A program made the translations under genes and the position numbers. 64,000 bases of DNA from Bacteroidaceae bacterium (lineage in GTDB: Bacteria; Bacteroidota; Bacteroidia; Bacteroidales; Bacteroidaceae). The notes under the pieces were generated by a model, which searched no databases, was not told the origin of the DNA, and was given only the letters and a program-made list of their open reading frames with translations. The stretch spans positions 32,390 to 96,389 of the forward strand of contig JAKSLP010000005.1 in assembly GCA_024401115.1 (NCBI GenBank). The letters run 5' to 3'. Shown here in pieces: positions 1-7,777 of this stretch; positions within the stretch are counted from its first letter, which is position 1, and each line of letters opens with the position of its first letter.

Positions 1-3000
1 TATCTGTAATCTGTTGGATTTTCTTCCTATCAAACGTATCATCAAGTTTTTTGCGAACTGCAAAATAGCGCTCATTCTCTGTGTCGTGTGCATAATACCA
101 GACCTCAATCTTGTTCAGATTGATATCACGCCATACATCTTTGTTATCTGCAAAGTACTGCTTGATCTGTTTTTCTTTGAAATTCAATTCAAGCATAGCT
201 TTCAACTTCATACGCAAATCCTTATTTACCACACAACCCAAACTGGTGAGTGCCACCTTCAATGAAACCGTTTTCTTCATGCGAAGATTAACGTCTGCAA
301 ATACGGTGTCTTTGTGCATAGGTTTGCGTATTGCCCAGCGTTCTCCCTTTGTCTGATCTTTTTGTTCCTTCTTGCCGTCTTCGTTGATTACTGTATATTT
401 GTTTGTGGCCTTATTGATTACGCGGATATTCTGTTTGACACTAACCACAGCGTCCATTAACACTTTCTGAACATCTGTAGTAAAGGTATCCCAAGGTTTA
501 TTTAGAACCCATTTATAACCTCTATGATTATCCGTTGGCGTTTTGGTGCATAACAGATGCTGCAGGTCATAACGGGTCTCTTTGGCTGTGCTTGCAGCAG
601 AAGAATTATTCAAATAATTCACAATACTACGGTTTGCGCAAGCAATCACTATTGCATCCATTGCATGATGGCGATGGTCAATGCGCTTTTTATTAAAACC
701 TTTTTGAAGATCAAGCGGCATACATGGAACCTCATGACCGTTACCATTGATGCAGGTAAAAGCTGATGTTCCGGAAATTTCGTTCATACGCTTGAAGCGG
801 GGCATTATAATTCTATTCCAAACATCATTGATACCCCAATCTTTCTTTAGCCGGTCGGTAATCTGACCTACACATGTAATGACATGCTTTGATACGCCCT
901 CTTGCTCATCCTTTTCGCGAACAATATTGGAAAGAAGTGTCCGTACCAACTTACTGATATAGCGTGAATCATTGAGCTGACGAAGGATAAAATCATCAGG
1001 CAGTTCATCCAATAGTAATCTTTTTGTCTTGGCTCTATTGTTGCCATAATGGTCTGCAACAAACTTGCGATACTGGTCTTCTGTAAGAATCTTAACATCC
1101 TTATTTTCGTTAATTTTAACAATTTCTCCTCCATGATTCTGAATAAATGTCAATCCCAACTGGTTATCCTTCAGTTTATTCACGGCAGACTCACAGATCA
1201 CCTTATTGTTGAGTGAATCGTCAAAATACAATGACTGTGGTACCACATGCTCAATCTCATAAGCTGGTGTGAACAGCTTTCCAAGTGGTATCATCTGCCC
1301 TGTATATGGTGATTGATACTTCTGCTCCAACCATAACTTATAACGTGTTACATCACTCTTGGAAGGACGTTTTGCTGCGTCTCTCTCTTTAAATTTCTTC
1401 AGTATATTATCAATATCATCGGGTATTTCAGAAACGCTACTCATAACACCATCTTCGTAGATACGCAACAGTTCCTGCTGACTTGGAGAATTAGGACGTA
1501 CATTCTCAATGGCATAAGATGGATCCATGAATTCCATCAATAATGCTTTTATACGGAGGTTAGTTTCCTCATTTTTCAGTACATTCTCTGTTATCTGCTT
1601 GCGCTTATCGGCAGGATTCTTCAGCTCACGCCCCAGTTCAACATGGATTTCATCAATGTGACCGTATTTCTTCCAGATATCGCGTACTGTACGAAGAGTT
1701 TCCATAACCACCTGTTCAACAATGGGGTTATTTAGTGAGTGTTGTTTGAAAGACTTTAAATAGGCATCAATATCCTTTGGAGATTGCCATTTCGCCAAAT
1801 CTTTTGCTTCCGAATGACGACCATATACCACATAGCATGCTAACCAGAGAGGTAAACCCTTGAAATTGTCAATTGTACTTAACGTGCTGGCCTTTTCACG
1901 AACACGCATGGTAATACTTTCATCCACTTCTCCGTTGATGATATGATCTATGCGGCTCCTGGTAGAAACATCAATATTTATTTCTTTCCAATAGTTACCC
2001 ATTCGCATCAATGCCAGAAGTTTACGGATGGCTTTCTCTGAATAAGCACCATATTCGCTCTTAAATGGCGGACAGTTCTTGAATGCTTCAACAAAACTAT
2101 CGGCATTATCAATGCCATTTTTTTCAGTAAAACGTCGTAATGCACGTGTAAGCTCATTCTTGTCCAATACGGAATAAAGAATGTGCCACAACTTCATTTC
2201 CATCTCCTTGGTAAGCCTTGAAGCATCTATGCCTGCCTTCTTGAAACCATTCAATAATATATGTCTAGTTTCATTGCAGGGGTAATCCTTTTCCTCTACA
2301 TAATTCCAACGATACAATTTTTGAGCATTCTTGTTCAGGTTGAATGCTGGATACTGCAGAATCGTTTTTTGAGAAATCTCCTTACGGTTATTCAAATAGT
2401 CAAACAATGCCACCCAATCCTCTTCATTTTTTAAAAACTGATCAGTTACTTCTTTGTCTGTTGATTTTTCGAAAAAACGCAATTTGGAAATGAAGTCCCA
2501 CAAACGGAATTCCTGAAATATTGGGTTAGAGCGAGCTATACATTTCACGCCATATTCCTTCTTTTTGCCTGTTTTCTTATCGTTACCAAGATGAGATTCA
2601 TAAGGACAGTTATCAATCAACGACTTCTTAGATTTCAAAGGACGTTGGTAGAAAATGATGTCGTCAACAAACAGGTATTCAAACCCTTTAGACTTTATAC
2701 TTGTACGGTAATTATGGTTAGAAGGATAAAGCACTTGAATGCATTGCTCATACAAATCCTGATTATTCAATTCTGGATGAAAAATCTTTTGAGCACGAAT
2801 TATCTGGCGCAATTCCTCCTTATAGAATTTGCGTTCTACAGTACGTACCAGTTTGCCCTTAATCTTTTGAGTCGGATCTGCCAATAACGCATTAAATATG
2901 TACGCGCCAACCGTGAACCCACTATTTTCAATATCCAACTCTGTTTTCTTTTTCAACAGTGTCCAATCCTCTTCCTTAGGCATACGGAATTTACGAGATA

Positions 3001-3829
3001 CATTCCCTTCCTTGTCAATCTTAGGGGTTCCATCTGCATTAAGTTTGGTGGTAACGATAAATTCTTTAACCTTGCCCACCCAGTCAAGTGGAGTGCTACT
3101 GGTACGCCTATATATCATACCATTACCCAAATGCACATCATACCAGGTATCCTTGCCTTTTTTTTCGCCAGTATCAACAACTTTAATTACAATTTGAGCC
3201 AGATACTCTACCAATTCATCTTGCTTCTGCTCTTCCTCTTCTCCACGTAACTGATAATAGCCTCTTTTTTGATTGAAGTTAAGCAAAATCCATGCCAGCT
3301 CCTGTTTGGTTATAGCTTGGGTTAATGCCTTCTTTCTCAAATAGTAAATTGTCCAATCGTATGGTATCTTCTTTCCATCAGCAGCCAGTTCAGGATGGAT
3401 CTGAGCAAACAAAGCAAGCATCTCTTCAAATGAAGAGTGGAAAACAAATTCATGACGGCCATCATCTCTTTTAGCCCATGCAATCTTAGGTTCGCTATCA
3501 TCAATGAACTTTCCGTATCGATTTATTTTTCTTGAAAAATGATCAGGGAAAAAACCTAAAGTATCCAAGACCCTATTAAGGCGTTCTCTTCTTAACAATG
3601 CACGTTCATGTAAACGGCGAATTCCACGATGACTAGTACGATCAGCAGTGGCTGATACAGTATTTCCTCTGTCAAAATCGCTTAGCTGTGCTGCATCCAT
3701 AGGAATTATACGGCTATTGGCTGCAAGTATCTTTGTTACCTGATTACGATTTTCAGCTGTTGTTTCTGCACCTACTACTGCCCAACCTATAGAATTTGTA
3801 CCCAAATCGAGGCCTAAAATATGTTTCAT
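1..3829 (-). CDS. cas9: CRISPR-associated endonuclease Cas9 (type II-C-like), 3' end cut by window edge
   Basis: RNA-guided DNA endonuclease of type II CRISPR immunity. The frame is open from the ATG at 3829-3827 to the left edge (1276 codons, no stop seen). Residues 5-16 read LGLDLGTNSIGW, the RuvC-I motif with catalytic Asp8. An Arg-rich bridge helix follows (RRLHERALLRRERLNR, roughly 55-75). RuvC-II is VELGRE with Glu731, HNH is EIEHVVPQS with His861, and RuvC-III is HHAMDA with His1055 and Asp1058, so every nuclease residue is present. Bacteroidetes Cas9 proteins are usually about 1400 residues or longer, so only part of the PAM-interacting region is missing. cas1, cas2 and the array would be expected beyond the left edge. 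II-C assignment rests on family resemblance and is an inference. Confidence 0.95.
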   Translation of the reverse strand, partial: MKHILGLDLGTNSIGWAVVGAETTAENRNQVTKILAANSRIIPMDAAQLSDFDRGNTVSATADRTSHRGIRRLHERALLRRERLNRVLDTLGFFPDHFSRKINRYGKFIDDSEPKIAWAKRDDGRHEFVFHSSFEEMLALFAQIHPELAADGKKIPYDWTIYYLRKKALTQAITKQELAWILLNFNQKRGYYQLRGEEEEQKQDELVEYLAQIVIKVVDTGEKKGKDTWYDVHLGNGMIYRRTSSTPLDWVGKVKEFIVTTKLNADGTPKIDKEGNVSRKFRMPKEEDWTLLKKKTELDIENSGFTVGAYIFNALLADPTQKIKGKLVRTVERKFYKEELRQIIRAQKIFHPELNNQDLYEQCIQVLYPSNHNYRTSIKSKGFEYLFVDDIIFYQRPLKSKKSLIDNCPYESHLGNDKKTGKKKEYGVKCIARSNPIFQEFRLWDFISKLRFFEKSTDKEVTDQFLKNEEDWVALFDYLNNRKEISQKTILQYPAFNLNKNAQKLYRWNYVEEKDYPCNETRHILLNGFKKAGIDASRLTKEMEMKLWHILYSVLDKNELTRALRRFTEKNGIDNADSFVEAFKNCPPFKSEYGAYSEKAIRKLLALMRMGNYWKEINIDVSTRSRIDHIINGEVDESITMRVREKASTLSTIDNFKGLPLWLACYVVYGRHSEAKDLAKWQSPKDIDAYLKSFKQHSLNNPIVEQVVMETLRTVRDIWKKYGHIDEIHVELGRELKNPADKRKQITENVLKNEETNLRIKALLMEFMDPSYAIENVRPNSPSQQELLRIYEDGVMSSVSEIPDDIDNILKKFKERDAAKRPSKSDVTRYKLWLEQKYQSPYTGQMIPLGKLFTPAYEIEHVVPQSLYFDDSLNNKVICESAVNKLKDNQLGLTFIQNHGGEIVKINENKDVKILTEDQYRKFVADHYGNNRAKTKRLLLDELPDDFILRQLNDSRYISKLVRTLLSNIVREKDEQEGVSKHVITCVGQITDRLKKDWGINDVWNRIIMPRFKRMNEISGTSAFTCINGNGHEVPCMPLDLQKGFNKKRIDHRHHAMDAIVIACANRSIVNYLNNSSAASTAKETRYDLQHLLCTKTPTDNHRGYKWVLNKPWDTFTTDVQKVLMDAVVSVKQNIRVINKATNKYTVINEDGKKEQKDQTKGERWAIRKPMHKDTVFADVNLRMKKTVSLKVALTSLGCVVNKDLRMKLKAMLELNFKEKQIKQYFADNKDVWRDINLNKIEVWYYAHDTENERYFAVRKKLDDTFDRKKIQQITD

Positions 3830-3854
3830 GGTTATCAATTTGTTTATTTTTCCA

Positions 3855-3862
3855 CAAAAATA
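3855..3862 (-). promoter_or_regulatory. cas9 promoter -7 box
   Basis: The minus strand reads TATTTTTG, matching the Bacteroidetes -7 consensus TAnnTTTG, about 26 bases before the cas9 ATG. No convincing -33 TTTG is visible. The predicted leader is about 20 bases. Confidence 0.5.
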
Positions 3863-3904
3863 GTATTTTTTTAATAATTATTACAGAAAAACGAATGGTT
3901 TTTG

Positions 3905-3912
3905 TAAATTTG
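3905..3912 (+). promoter_or_regulatory. tracrRNA promoter -7 box
   Basis: TAAATTTG fits TAnnTTTG and lies 8 bases before the anti-repeat, so transcription would start near 3918-3920, exactly at the beginning of the predicted tracrRNA. It is divergent from the cas9 promoter. Confidence 0.6.
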
Positions 3913-3917
3913 CACTT

Positions 3918-3998
3918 GTAAGCAAATCACAATAAGGATTATTCCGTTGTGAAAACATTAGGTCCCATTGCCATCGTCCTTTAACGGTGGCTTTCTTT
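3918..3998 (+). ncRNA. Predicted tracrRNA for the adjacent cas9
   Basis: Just after a -7 box, bases 3920-3932 read AAGCAAATCACAA. This is the reverse complement of TTGTGATTTGCTT, the 5' part of the repeat (GTTGTGATTTGCTT...) known from Bacteroides/Prevotella type II-C arrays. A short GGA/TCC nexus-like hairpin follows (3936-3945). Next comes a 7-bp stem GCCATCG/CGGTGGC (3970-3976 with 3985-3991, one G-U) and a T-rich run (3992-3998), which looks like an intrinsic terminator. The location, divergent and directly upstream of cas9, fits a tracrRNA gene. The sequence shows anti-repeat, hairpins and promoter; the pairing with the real repeat is inferred because no array is in the window. Confidence 0.78.
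3970..3998 (+). terminator. Intrinsic terminator of tracrRNA
   Basis: Stem GCCATCG / CGGTGGC with an 8-base loop followed by TTTCTTT. It would also form the 3' hairpin of the tracrRNA. Bases 4000-4115 hold no gene; only a small GTACC/GGTGC hairpin is seen near 4058-4074. Confidence 0.65.
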
Positions 3999-4115
3999 AT
4001 TATTATACCTCTGCTTAGTTAGAAGTTATTGTTACACTTTTTTATAGTTTTTTATTAGTACCTTTTGTGGTGCCAATAGTTACAGGAAAAACAAATCGCT
4101 TATTTCTGTTCAAGA

Positions 4116-4586
4116 ATGCAAAAGGGAATGCTAAACGAATTTCCAACTAGAATACGAACCATGATAGTGGGTCCTAAGGAACCTGCTGAGGACTGCTTTA
4201 TCACAGCCTATAATATGGGGCGTGACGGAGCGGAGAATGAATATTTCCTGAAGGACTGGCGCATTCCATGCGGTAGTGATCTGCACCGGATGCTGGTAAA
4301 GGATAAACGCTTTAATGTGGATAGGGTGAAACCTGTAAAGCAGAATGGGCATGTGTATATAGAGCTGCATGTGCATACCACCACTCCTGGTGAGCCTAAG
4401 GATATCTCGGGCAGTAACCACCCGGATGTGAATGTTTATCTGCTGGATAAGGATGAGGTGTGGATTGATGACGAAAGGGATGATTATCCCGATGATGAGA
4501 TGGAGGAAGAAGAGTTCCAGGTTTATCACTATCGGGTAATCTATGACGAGAACAGCCGGTATATCGGGATGGTGGAGAAAGGGTGA
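4116..4586 (+). CDS. Hypothetical acidic protein
   Basis: 156 residues with no family I recognise. There is no signal peptide or membrane segment. The last third is strongly acidic (DDERDDYPDDEMEEEE around residues 117-132) and ends in a short Tyr-rich segment. It may start at 4116 or at an in-frame ATG at 4128 preceded by the purine-rich AAAAGGGA. It sits alone between the tracrRNA gene and a nuclease-family gene and is followed by a very strong hairpin. Coding status is supported by an uninterrupted frame of normal composition. Function unknown; accessory cargo is a plausible reading of the context only. Confidence 0.65.
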   Translation: MQKGMLNEFPTRIRTMIVGPKEPAEDCFITAYNMGRDGAENEYFLKDWRIPCGSDLHRMLVKDKRFNVDRVKPVKQNGHVYIELHVHTTTPGEPKDISGSNHPDVNVYLLDKDEVWIDDERDDYPDDEMEEEEFQVYHYRVIYDENSRYIGMVEKG

Positions 4587-4657
4587 AACCTCTACTGATT
4601 TCCAAGTATCGGGCGAAGATTTATTCGGATGCCCTTGGTTTTGCTCCATTTGTGATG

Positions 4658-4712
4658 ACATCGGGGACTGGTCCGGTGACACGTGAAGTGTGTCACGGCC
4701 TATCCCCGATGT
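4658..4712 (+). terminator. Long composite hairpin after the 4116 gene
   Basis: Outer arms ACATCGGGGA (4658-4667) and TCCCCGATGT (4703-4712) are perfectly complementary. Inner arms GTGACAC (4676-4682) and GTGTCAC (4690-4696) extend the stem, with GG/CC pairs between them. The poor T-run (TTTCTAT) makes it a weak classical terminator, so a structural or mobile-element role is also possible. Confidence 0.5.
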
Positions 4713-4715
4713 TTC

Positions 4716-4837
4716 TATAAGCGATTTTGTTCGCAGATTGTTCATAAAGAGAGAGATAGCTAAGGCGTGCCAGTGATGGTACGCCTTAGTGATTTAGTAT
4801 GTCAGGGACAGATAGTGGGTGCCATATTAATGTGCCA
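4716..4837 (+). repeat. Dispersed palindromic repeat, copy A
   Basis: Begins TATAAGCGATTTTGTT, then a GTTCATAAAGAGAGAGA block. A hairpin at 4760-4789 has a 13-bp stem (CTAAGGCGTGCCA / TGGTACGCCTTAG, one G-U) closed by a GTGA tetraloop. A distal block, GCCATATTAATGTGCCA (4821-4837), is shared with copy B. Related copies lie at 7450-7530, 10131-10216 and 10240-10266. Confidence 0.8.
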
Positions 4838-4902
4838 TGCCCCTAAGCCACATTCTACCGAGTTCTTGTAGAGCTTTCCAACATTTTCTCATCAAAATTT
4901 TG

Positions 4903-4929
4903 TTTGGTCGCGAATTTCCGCTACATTTG
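4903..4929 (+). promoter_or_regulatory. Promoter of the Rpn-family gene
   Basis: TTTG at 4903-4906 and TACATTTG at 4922-4929, with 19 bases between starts, match the Bacteroidetes -33/-7 pair. The ATG at 4941 is only 12 bases downstream, giving a very short leader or pointing to a later start. Confidence 0.6.
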
Positions 4930-4940
4930 CAGCAGAACGT

Positions 4941-6020
4941 ATGGCTTATAGTAAGCATCAAGGCAAGAAGGCTCAGAAGAGCAGCTTGCCACAGAGTTCC
5001 GCTACTCCATCGAAGACAAATATGGGTGGAGTTCAGAGAGGCCGAAAGCCCCTGAATTTGAAAACCGATACCGGTTTCAAGCATATTTTCAGTGAAAAGG
5101 TGTTCATGATAGATTTCCTGAATAACCTTTTAGGCCGTGAGGACAAGATCATCGACGTGACTTACAATCCCACGGAAACACTGCCTCCGCATTTGGATGG
5201 CAAAAAAGTGATCTATGATTTGAGTTGCACCACCGACAAGGGAGAGTTCTTCGTGGTGGAGATGCAGTATGAGAAGCATCCTTATTTCAAGGACCGTGCC
5301 ATCTATTACATGTCCCGGCAGATAGACAAGCAGCTGAATGCCAAGACCAAGAAGAGCCGAAGGCAGATGAAGGACGAGGGCAAGGAATTTGCCGACGTCT
5401 ACCGTCTGGAGCCTGTGTACGGGGTTTTCATCATGAACTTCCACTTGGATTCCAGTCATCCGCGGCTGATGAGGGATGTGATGTTCTGCGACCACCTTGA
5501 TAACGGGCGGGTGTTCTATGATCAGGTGAGGATGTTCTTTCTGGAACTGCCCGAGGTGCAAAGCGAAGAGGATTGTGACAATGGTTTAAAACAATGGCTG
5601 TATATGATTCGTAACATGGAAAAACTTAAGGACGATATAAGGTTTGCCAAGAATAACCCGATATTCCTGGAGCTGATGGAGCGTGCCGATGAGGGAACAT
5701 TGACCGAAGCTGAGGAGGAAGCCTATTTTCATGAACTGAACAATTTCCTGATATGGAACTCCATGTTGGGAGAAAAGTTTGAGAAGGGTATGGCCGAAGG
5801 CAGAGCCAAAGGAGAAGCAATAGGTAGAGCTGAAGGAGAAGCCATAGGTAGAGCTGAAGGTAGAGCTGAAGGTAGAGCTGAAGGTAGAGCAGAAGGTAAA
5901 GCAGAAGGTAAAGCAGAAGGTAAAGCAGAAATTGCAAAGAACCTAAAGAATTTAGGTTCTCCATTAGAAATCATATCCCAAGCTACAGGCTTAACCCTTG
6001 AAGAGATAGAGAAACTTTAA
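4941..6020 (+). CDS. Rpn/PD-(D/E)XK nuclease-family (transposase-like) protein
   Basis: 359 residues. Residues about 38-290 match the Rpn (recombination-promoting nuclease) / TIGR01784 type: KTDTGFKHIF near the start, then the PD-(D/E)XK core with YDLSC (Asp) and VVEMQ (Glu-x-Gln). Members of the family are linked to RecA-independent recombination and are often called transposases, but most are uncharacterised. The C-terminus has a tandem of GRAEG/GKAEG tetrapeptide-like units followed by a short helical end, a known variable feature of the family. The start could be 4941 or the in-frame ATG at 5022, which would leave 11 residues before the conserved region. Flanked by palindromic repeats A and B. 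Confidence 0.85.
   Translation: MAYSKHQGKKAQKSSLPQSSATPSKTNMGGVQRGRKPLNLKTDTGFKHIFSEKVFMIDFLNNLLGREDKIIDVTYNPTETLPPHLDGKKVIYDLSCTTDKGEFFVVEMQYEKHPYFKDRAIYYMSRQIDKQLNAKTKKSRRQMKDEGKEFADVYRLEPVYGVFIMNFHLDSSHPRLMRDVMFCDHLDNGRVFYDQVRMFFLELPEVQSEEDCDNGLKQWLYMIRNMEKLKDDIRFAKNNPIFLELMERADEGTLTEAEEEAYFHELNNFLIWNSMLGEKFEKGMAEGRAKGEAIGRAEGEAIGRAEGRAEGRAEGRAEGKAEGKAEGKAEIAKNLKNLGSPLEIISQATGLTLEEIEKL
5793..5930 (+). repeat. 12-nt tandem repeat in the Rpn gene
   Basis: About 11 in-frame copies of a 12-base unit close to GGTAGAGCTGAA, drifting to GGTAAAGCAGAA in the later copies. They encode the (E)G(R/K)A tail. Several adjacent units are identical, so copy number could vary by slippage in 4-residue steps without breaking the frame. 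Confidence 0.9.
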
Positions 6021-6033
6021 TTATTCACCATAG

Positions 6034-6062
6034 AATGCCATCCGGAAAGGGTGGCATTTTTT
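6034..6062 (+). terminator. Intrinsic terminator of the Rpn gene
   Basis: Stem AATGCCATCC / GGGTGGCATT (10 bp, one G-U), loop GGAAA, then a T6 run. Confidence 0.85.
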
Positions 6063-6172
6063 CTGTTTTATGTCAGCAATATTCATATGGCATAAACAGT
6101 TCAACACATACAAACATATTTGATAAATCGCAACTATCTGCTGATTTTATCTTTTATAATGGATAAAATTAC

Positions 6173-6180
6173 TATCTTTG
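6173..6180 (+). promoter_or_regulatory. Promoter -7 box of the ATPase gene
   Basis: TATCTTTG, a perfect TAnnTTTG match, 25 bases before the ATG at 6205. Confidence 0.55.
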
Positions 6181-6204
6181 CCGAGACTTTAAATTATACA
6201 GGAT

Positions 6205-7413
6205 ATGAAAATACTCTATAGGCAAAAATATATAGATCAGATTGAGAAGTATCTGGGTAAGGACTATATCATCGTACTGGTAGGTCAGAGACGCGTAGGC
6301 AAAAGCTACACTCTGAAAATGATCCGTAACCTGAAGGAGAAAGATGCCAACAATAATATCATCTTTGTTGACAAGGAAAAGGAACAGTTCGATTTCATCA
6401 AGAACTATCAGGATCTGAATGAGTATATAAAGGACAAGTATGTTCATGGGAAAATGAACTACATACTTGTGGATGAGATTCAGGACATAGAAGGCTTTGA
6501 GCGCACCGTACGCAGCTTCAACACAGAACCAGATGCAGAGGTCATCATAACTGGCAGCAATGCCAAAATGTTGAGTGGAGACCTGAGTACACTGATTGGC
6601 GGCCGATATAAGGAAATATACATCCAGTCACTAAGCTACCAGGAGTTCCTGCAGTTCCATCAGCTTACAGACAGCGATGACTCTCTGGCCAAGTACATAC
6701 AATTTGGCGGACTTCCAGGATTGGTAAAGATTGGCCTTGATGAGGACGATGCAAGGGAATACCAGAAGGATATCTATAATACGGTACTCTTGAAAGATGT
6801 AATACTGAGGAACAACATCAGGAACGTGGTGTTTCTGGAGAATCTTACAAGATTCCTTGCTGACAATATAGGAAAACTGATCTCTGCCAACAGTATTGCC
6901 AAATACATGAAGTCGCAAGGGCAATCCATCACCTCTACAACAATCATTGAGTATATCAAATATCTTGCAGAAACATACATCCTCCATAAGGTAAACCGAT
7001 ACGATATCCATGGAAAGAAACTTTTTGAAAGCAATGACAAGTTCTACTTTGAGGATCATGGTGTAAGAAATGCACTGGTTGGCGGCAGTCGTGAAGGAGA
7101 CATTGAGAAAAACATTGAAAACATCATTTATCAGCAACTGATCCGAATGGGCTATGAGGTAACCGTAGGACAACTGCAAGCTGGCGAAATTGACTTTGTA
7201 TGTTCAAAGAAAGGTGGAAGCCGGTTGTACATCCAGGCATCATACATCATTGCTGATGAAGAGACACGCAAGAGAGAATTCGGCCATCTGGAATCCATAA
7301 AGGACAATTATCCAAAGTATGTGATATCTATGACTCCCCTGGTGAGAAAGAATGATGACAATGGCATCACTCATTTAGGACTGAGGACATTCCTGATGTT
7401 GGAAGGACTATAG
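6205..7413 (+). CDS. AAA ATPase with DUF4143 (ATP-binding protein)
   Basis: 402 residues, close to the usual length of the AAA_14-DUF4143 family. Walker A is VGQRRVGKS (about residues 26-34) and Walker B is ILVDEIQD (about 88-95). The sensor-like VIITGSNAKML follows, then the conserved YQEFL and FGGLPG segments. The second half (about 200-390) is the DUF4143 region, ending in a PD-(D/E)XK-like stretch (GEIDFVCSKKGG...YIQASY). These proteins are abundant in Bacteroidetes and archaea; a nuclease-coupled role is suspected but not established. It is a single gene between its own promoter and repeat copy B. Confidence 0.9.
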   Translation: MKILYRQKYIDQIEKYLGKDYIIVLVGQRRVGKSYTLKMIRNLKEKDANNNIIFVDKEKEQFDFIKNYQDLNEYIKDKYVHGKMNYILVDEIQDIEGFERTVRSFNTEPDAEVIITGSNAKMLSGDLSTLIGGRYKEIYIQSLSYQEFLQFHQLTDSDDSLAKYIQFGGLPGLVKIGLDEDDAREYQKDIYNTVLLKDVILRNNIRNVVFLENLTRFLADNIGKLISANSIAKYMKSQGQSITSTTIIEYIKYLAETYILHKVNRYDIHGKKLFESNDKFYFEDHGVRNALVGGSREGDIEKNIENIIYQQLIRMGYEVTVGQLQAGEIDFVCSKKGGSRLYIQASYIIADEETRKREFGHLESIKDNYPKYVISMTPLVRKNDDNGITHLGLRTFLMLEGL

Positions 7414-7449
7414 GGCGTTGACTGATTCTTCGGGTTAATTTATGCATCG

Positions 7450-7530
7450 AGAGAGAAAGCTAAGGCGTGCCATATGGTACGCCTTAGTGTTTTAGTATAA
7501 AAGGCACTGACACGCCATATTAATGTGCCA
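7450..7530 (+). repeat. Dispersed palindromic repeat, copy B
   Basis: GAGAGAGAAAG leads into a hairpin (7460-7487) with arms CTAAGGCGTGCC / GGTACGCCTTAG, whose centre is the palindrome CCATATGG instead of the GTGA loop of copies A and C. The distal block GCCATATTAATGTGCCA (7514-7530) is identical to copy A. The left part seen in A and C (TATAAGCGATTTTGTT) is absent. The rest of the 7414-7777 gap carries only the promoter listed next. Confidence 0.8.
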
Positions 7531-7641
7531 AGCGCCTATCCTCGTATCACCCAAGACCTCTATATTAAGGTGTATCGATCAATTTCTGTTTGCGAACACA
7601 AAAATATTCTGCAAATATTTTGCTGGAAACAAAATGTTATG

Positions 7642-7649
7642 TATATTTG
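7642..7649 (+). promoter_or_regulatory. Promoter -7 box of the barrel-glnB-amtB cluster
   Basis: TATATTTG fits TAnnTTTG, with a TTTTG about 20 bases upstream. The start codon is about 130 bases downstream, leaving room for a regulated leader. Confidence 0.55.
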
Positions 7650-7777
7650 CACCGAAAATTACAAAATGTTAAGTTTGTTTGACATTGTAGCGACAATGTG
7701 GTGTTTATAATTAAGTATAAAAAGCAATATGACATTAAATATAATAAGAGAGTTTAATATATTGTTGATTGTTTTTT

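Noticed and set aside
557..1134. Small open frames (557-766 plus, 868-1134 minus)
   Set aside because: They are other-frame shadows of cas9, which is open across the whole stretch.
3830..4115. CRISPR array upstream of cas9
   Set aside because: No repeated unit with spacers is seen; only the single anti-repeat of the tracrRNA.
5626..5974. Minus-strand frames of Leu/Pro/Ser repeats opposite the Rpn gene
   Set aside because: They are antisense shadows of the 12-nt tandem repeat.
7525..7710. 61-codon open frame between repeat B and the barrel gene
   Set aside because: It contains the TATATTTG promoter of the following gene and overlaps repeat copy B; composition is not coding-like.
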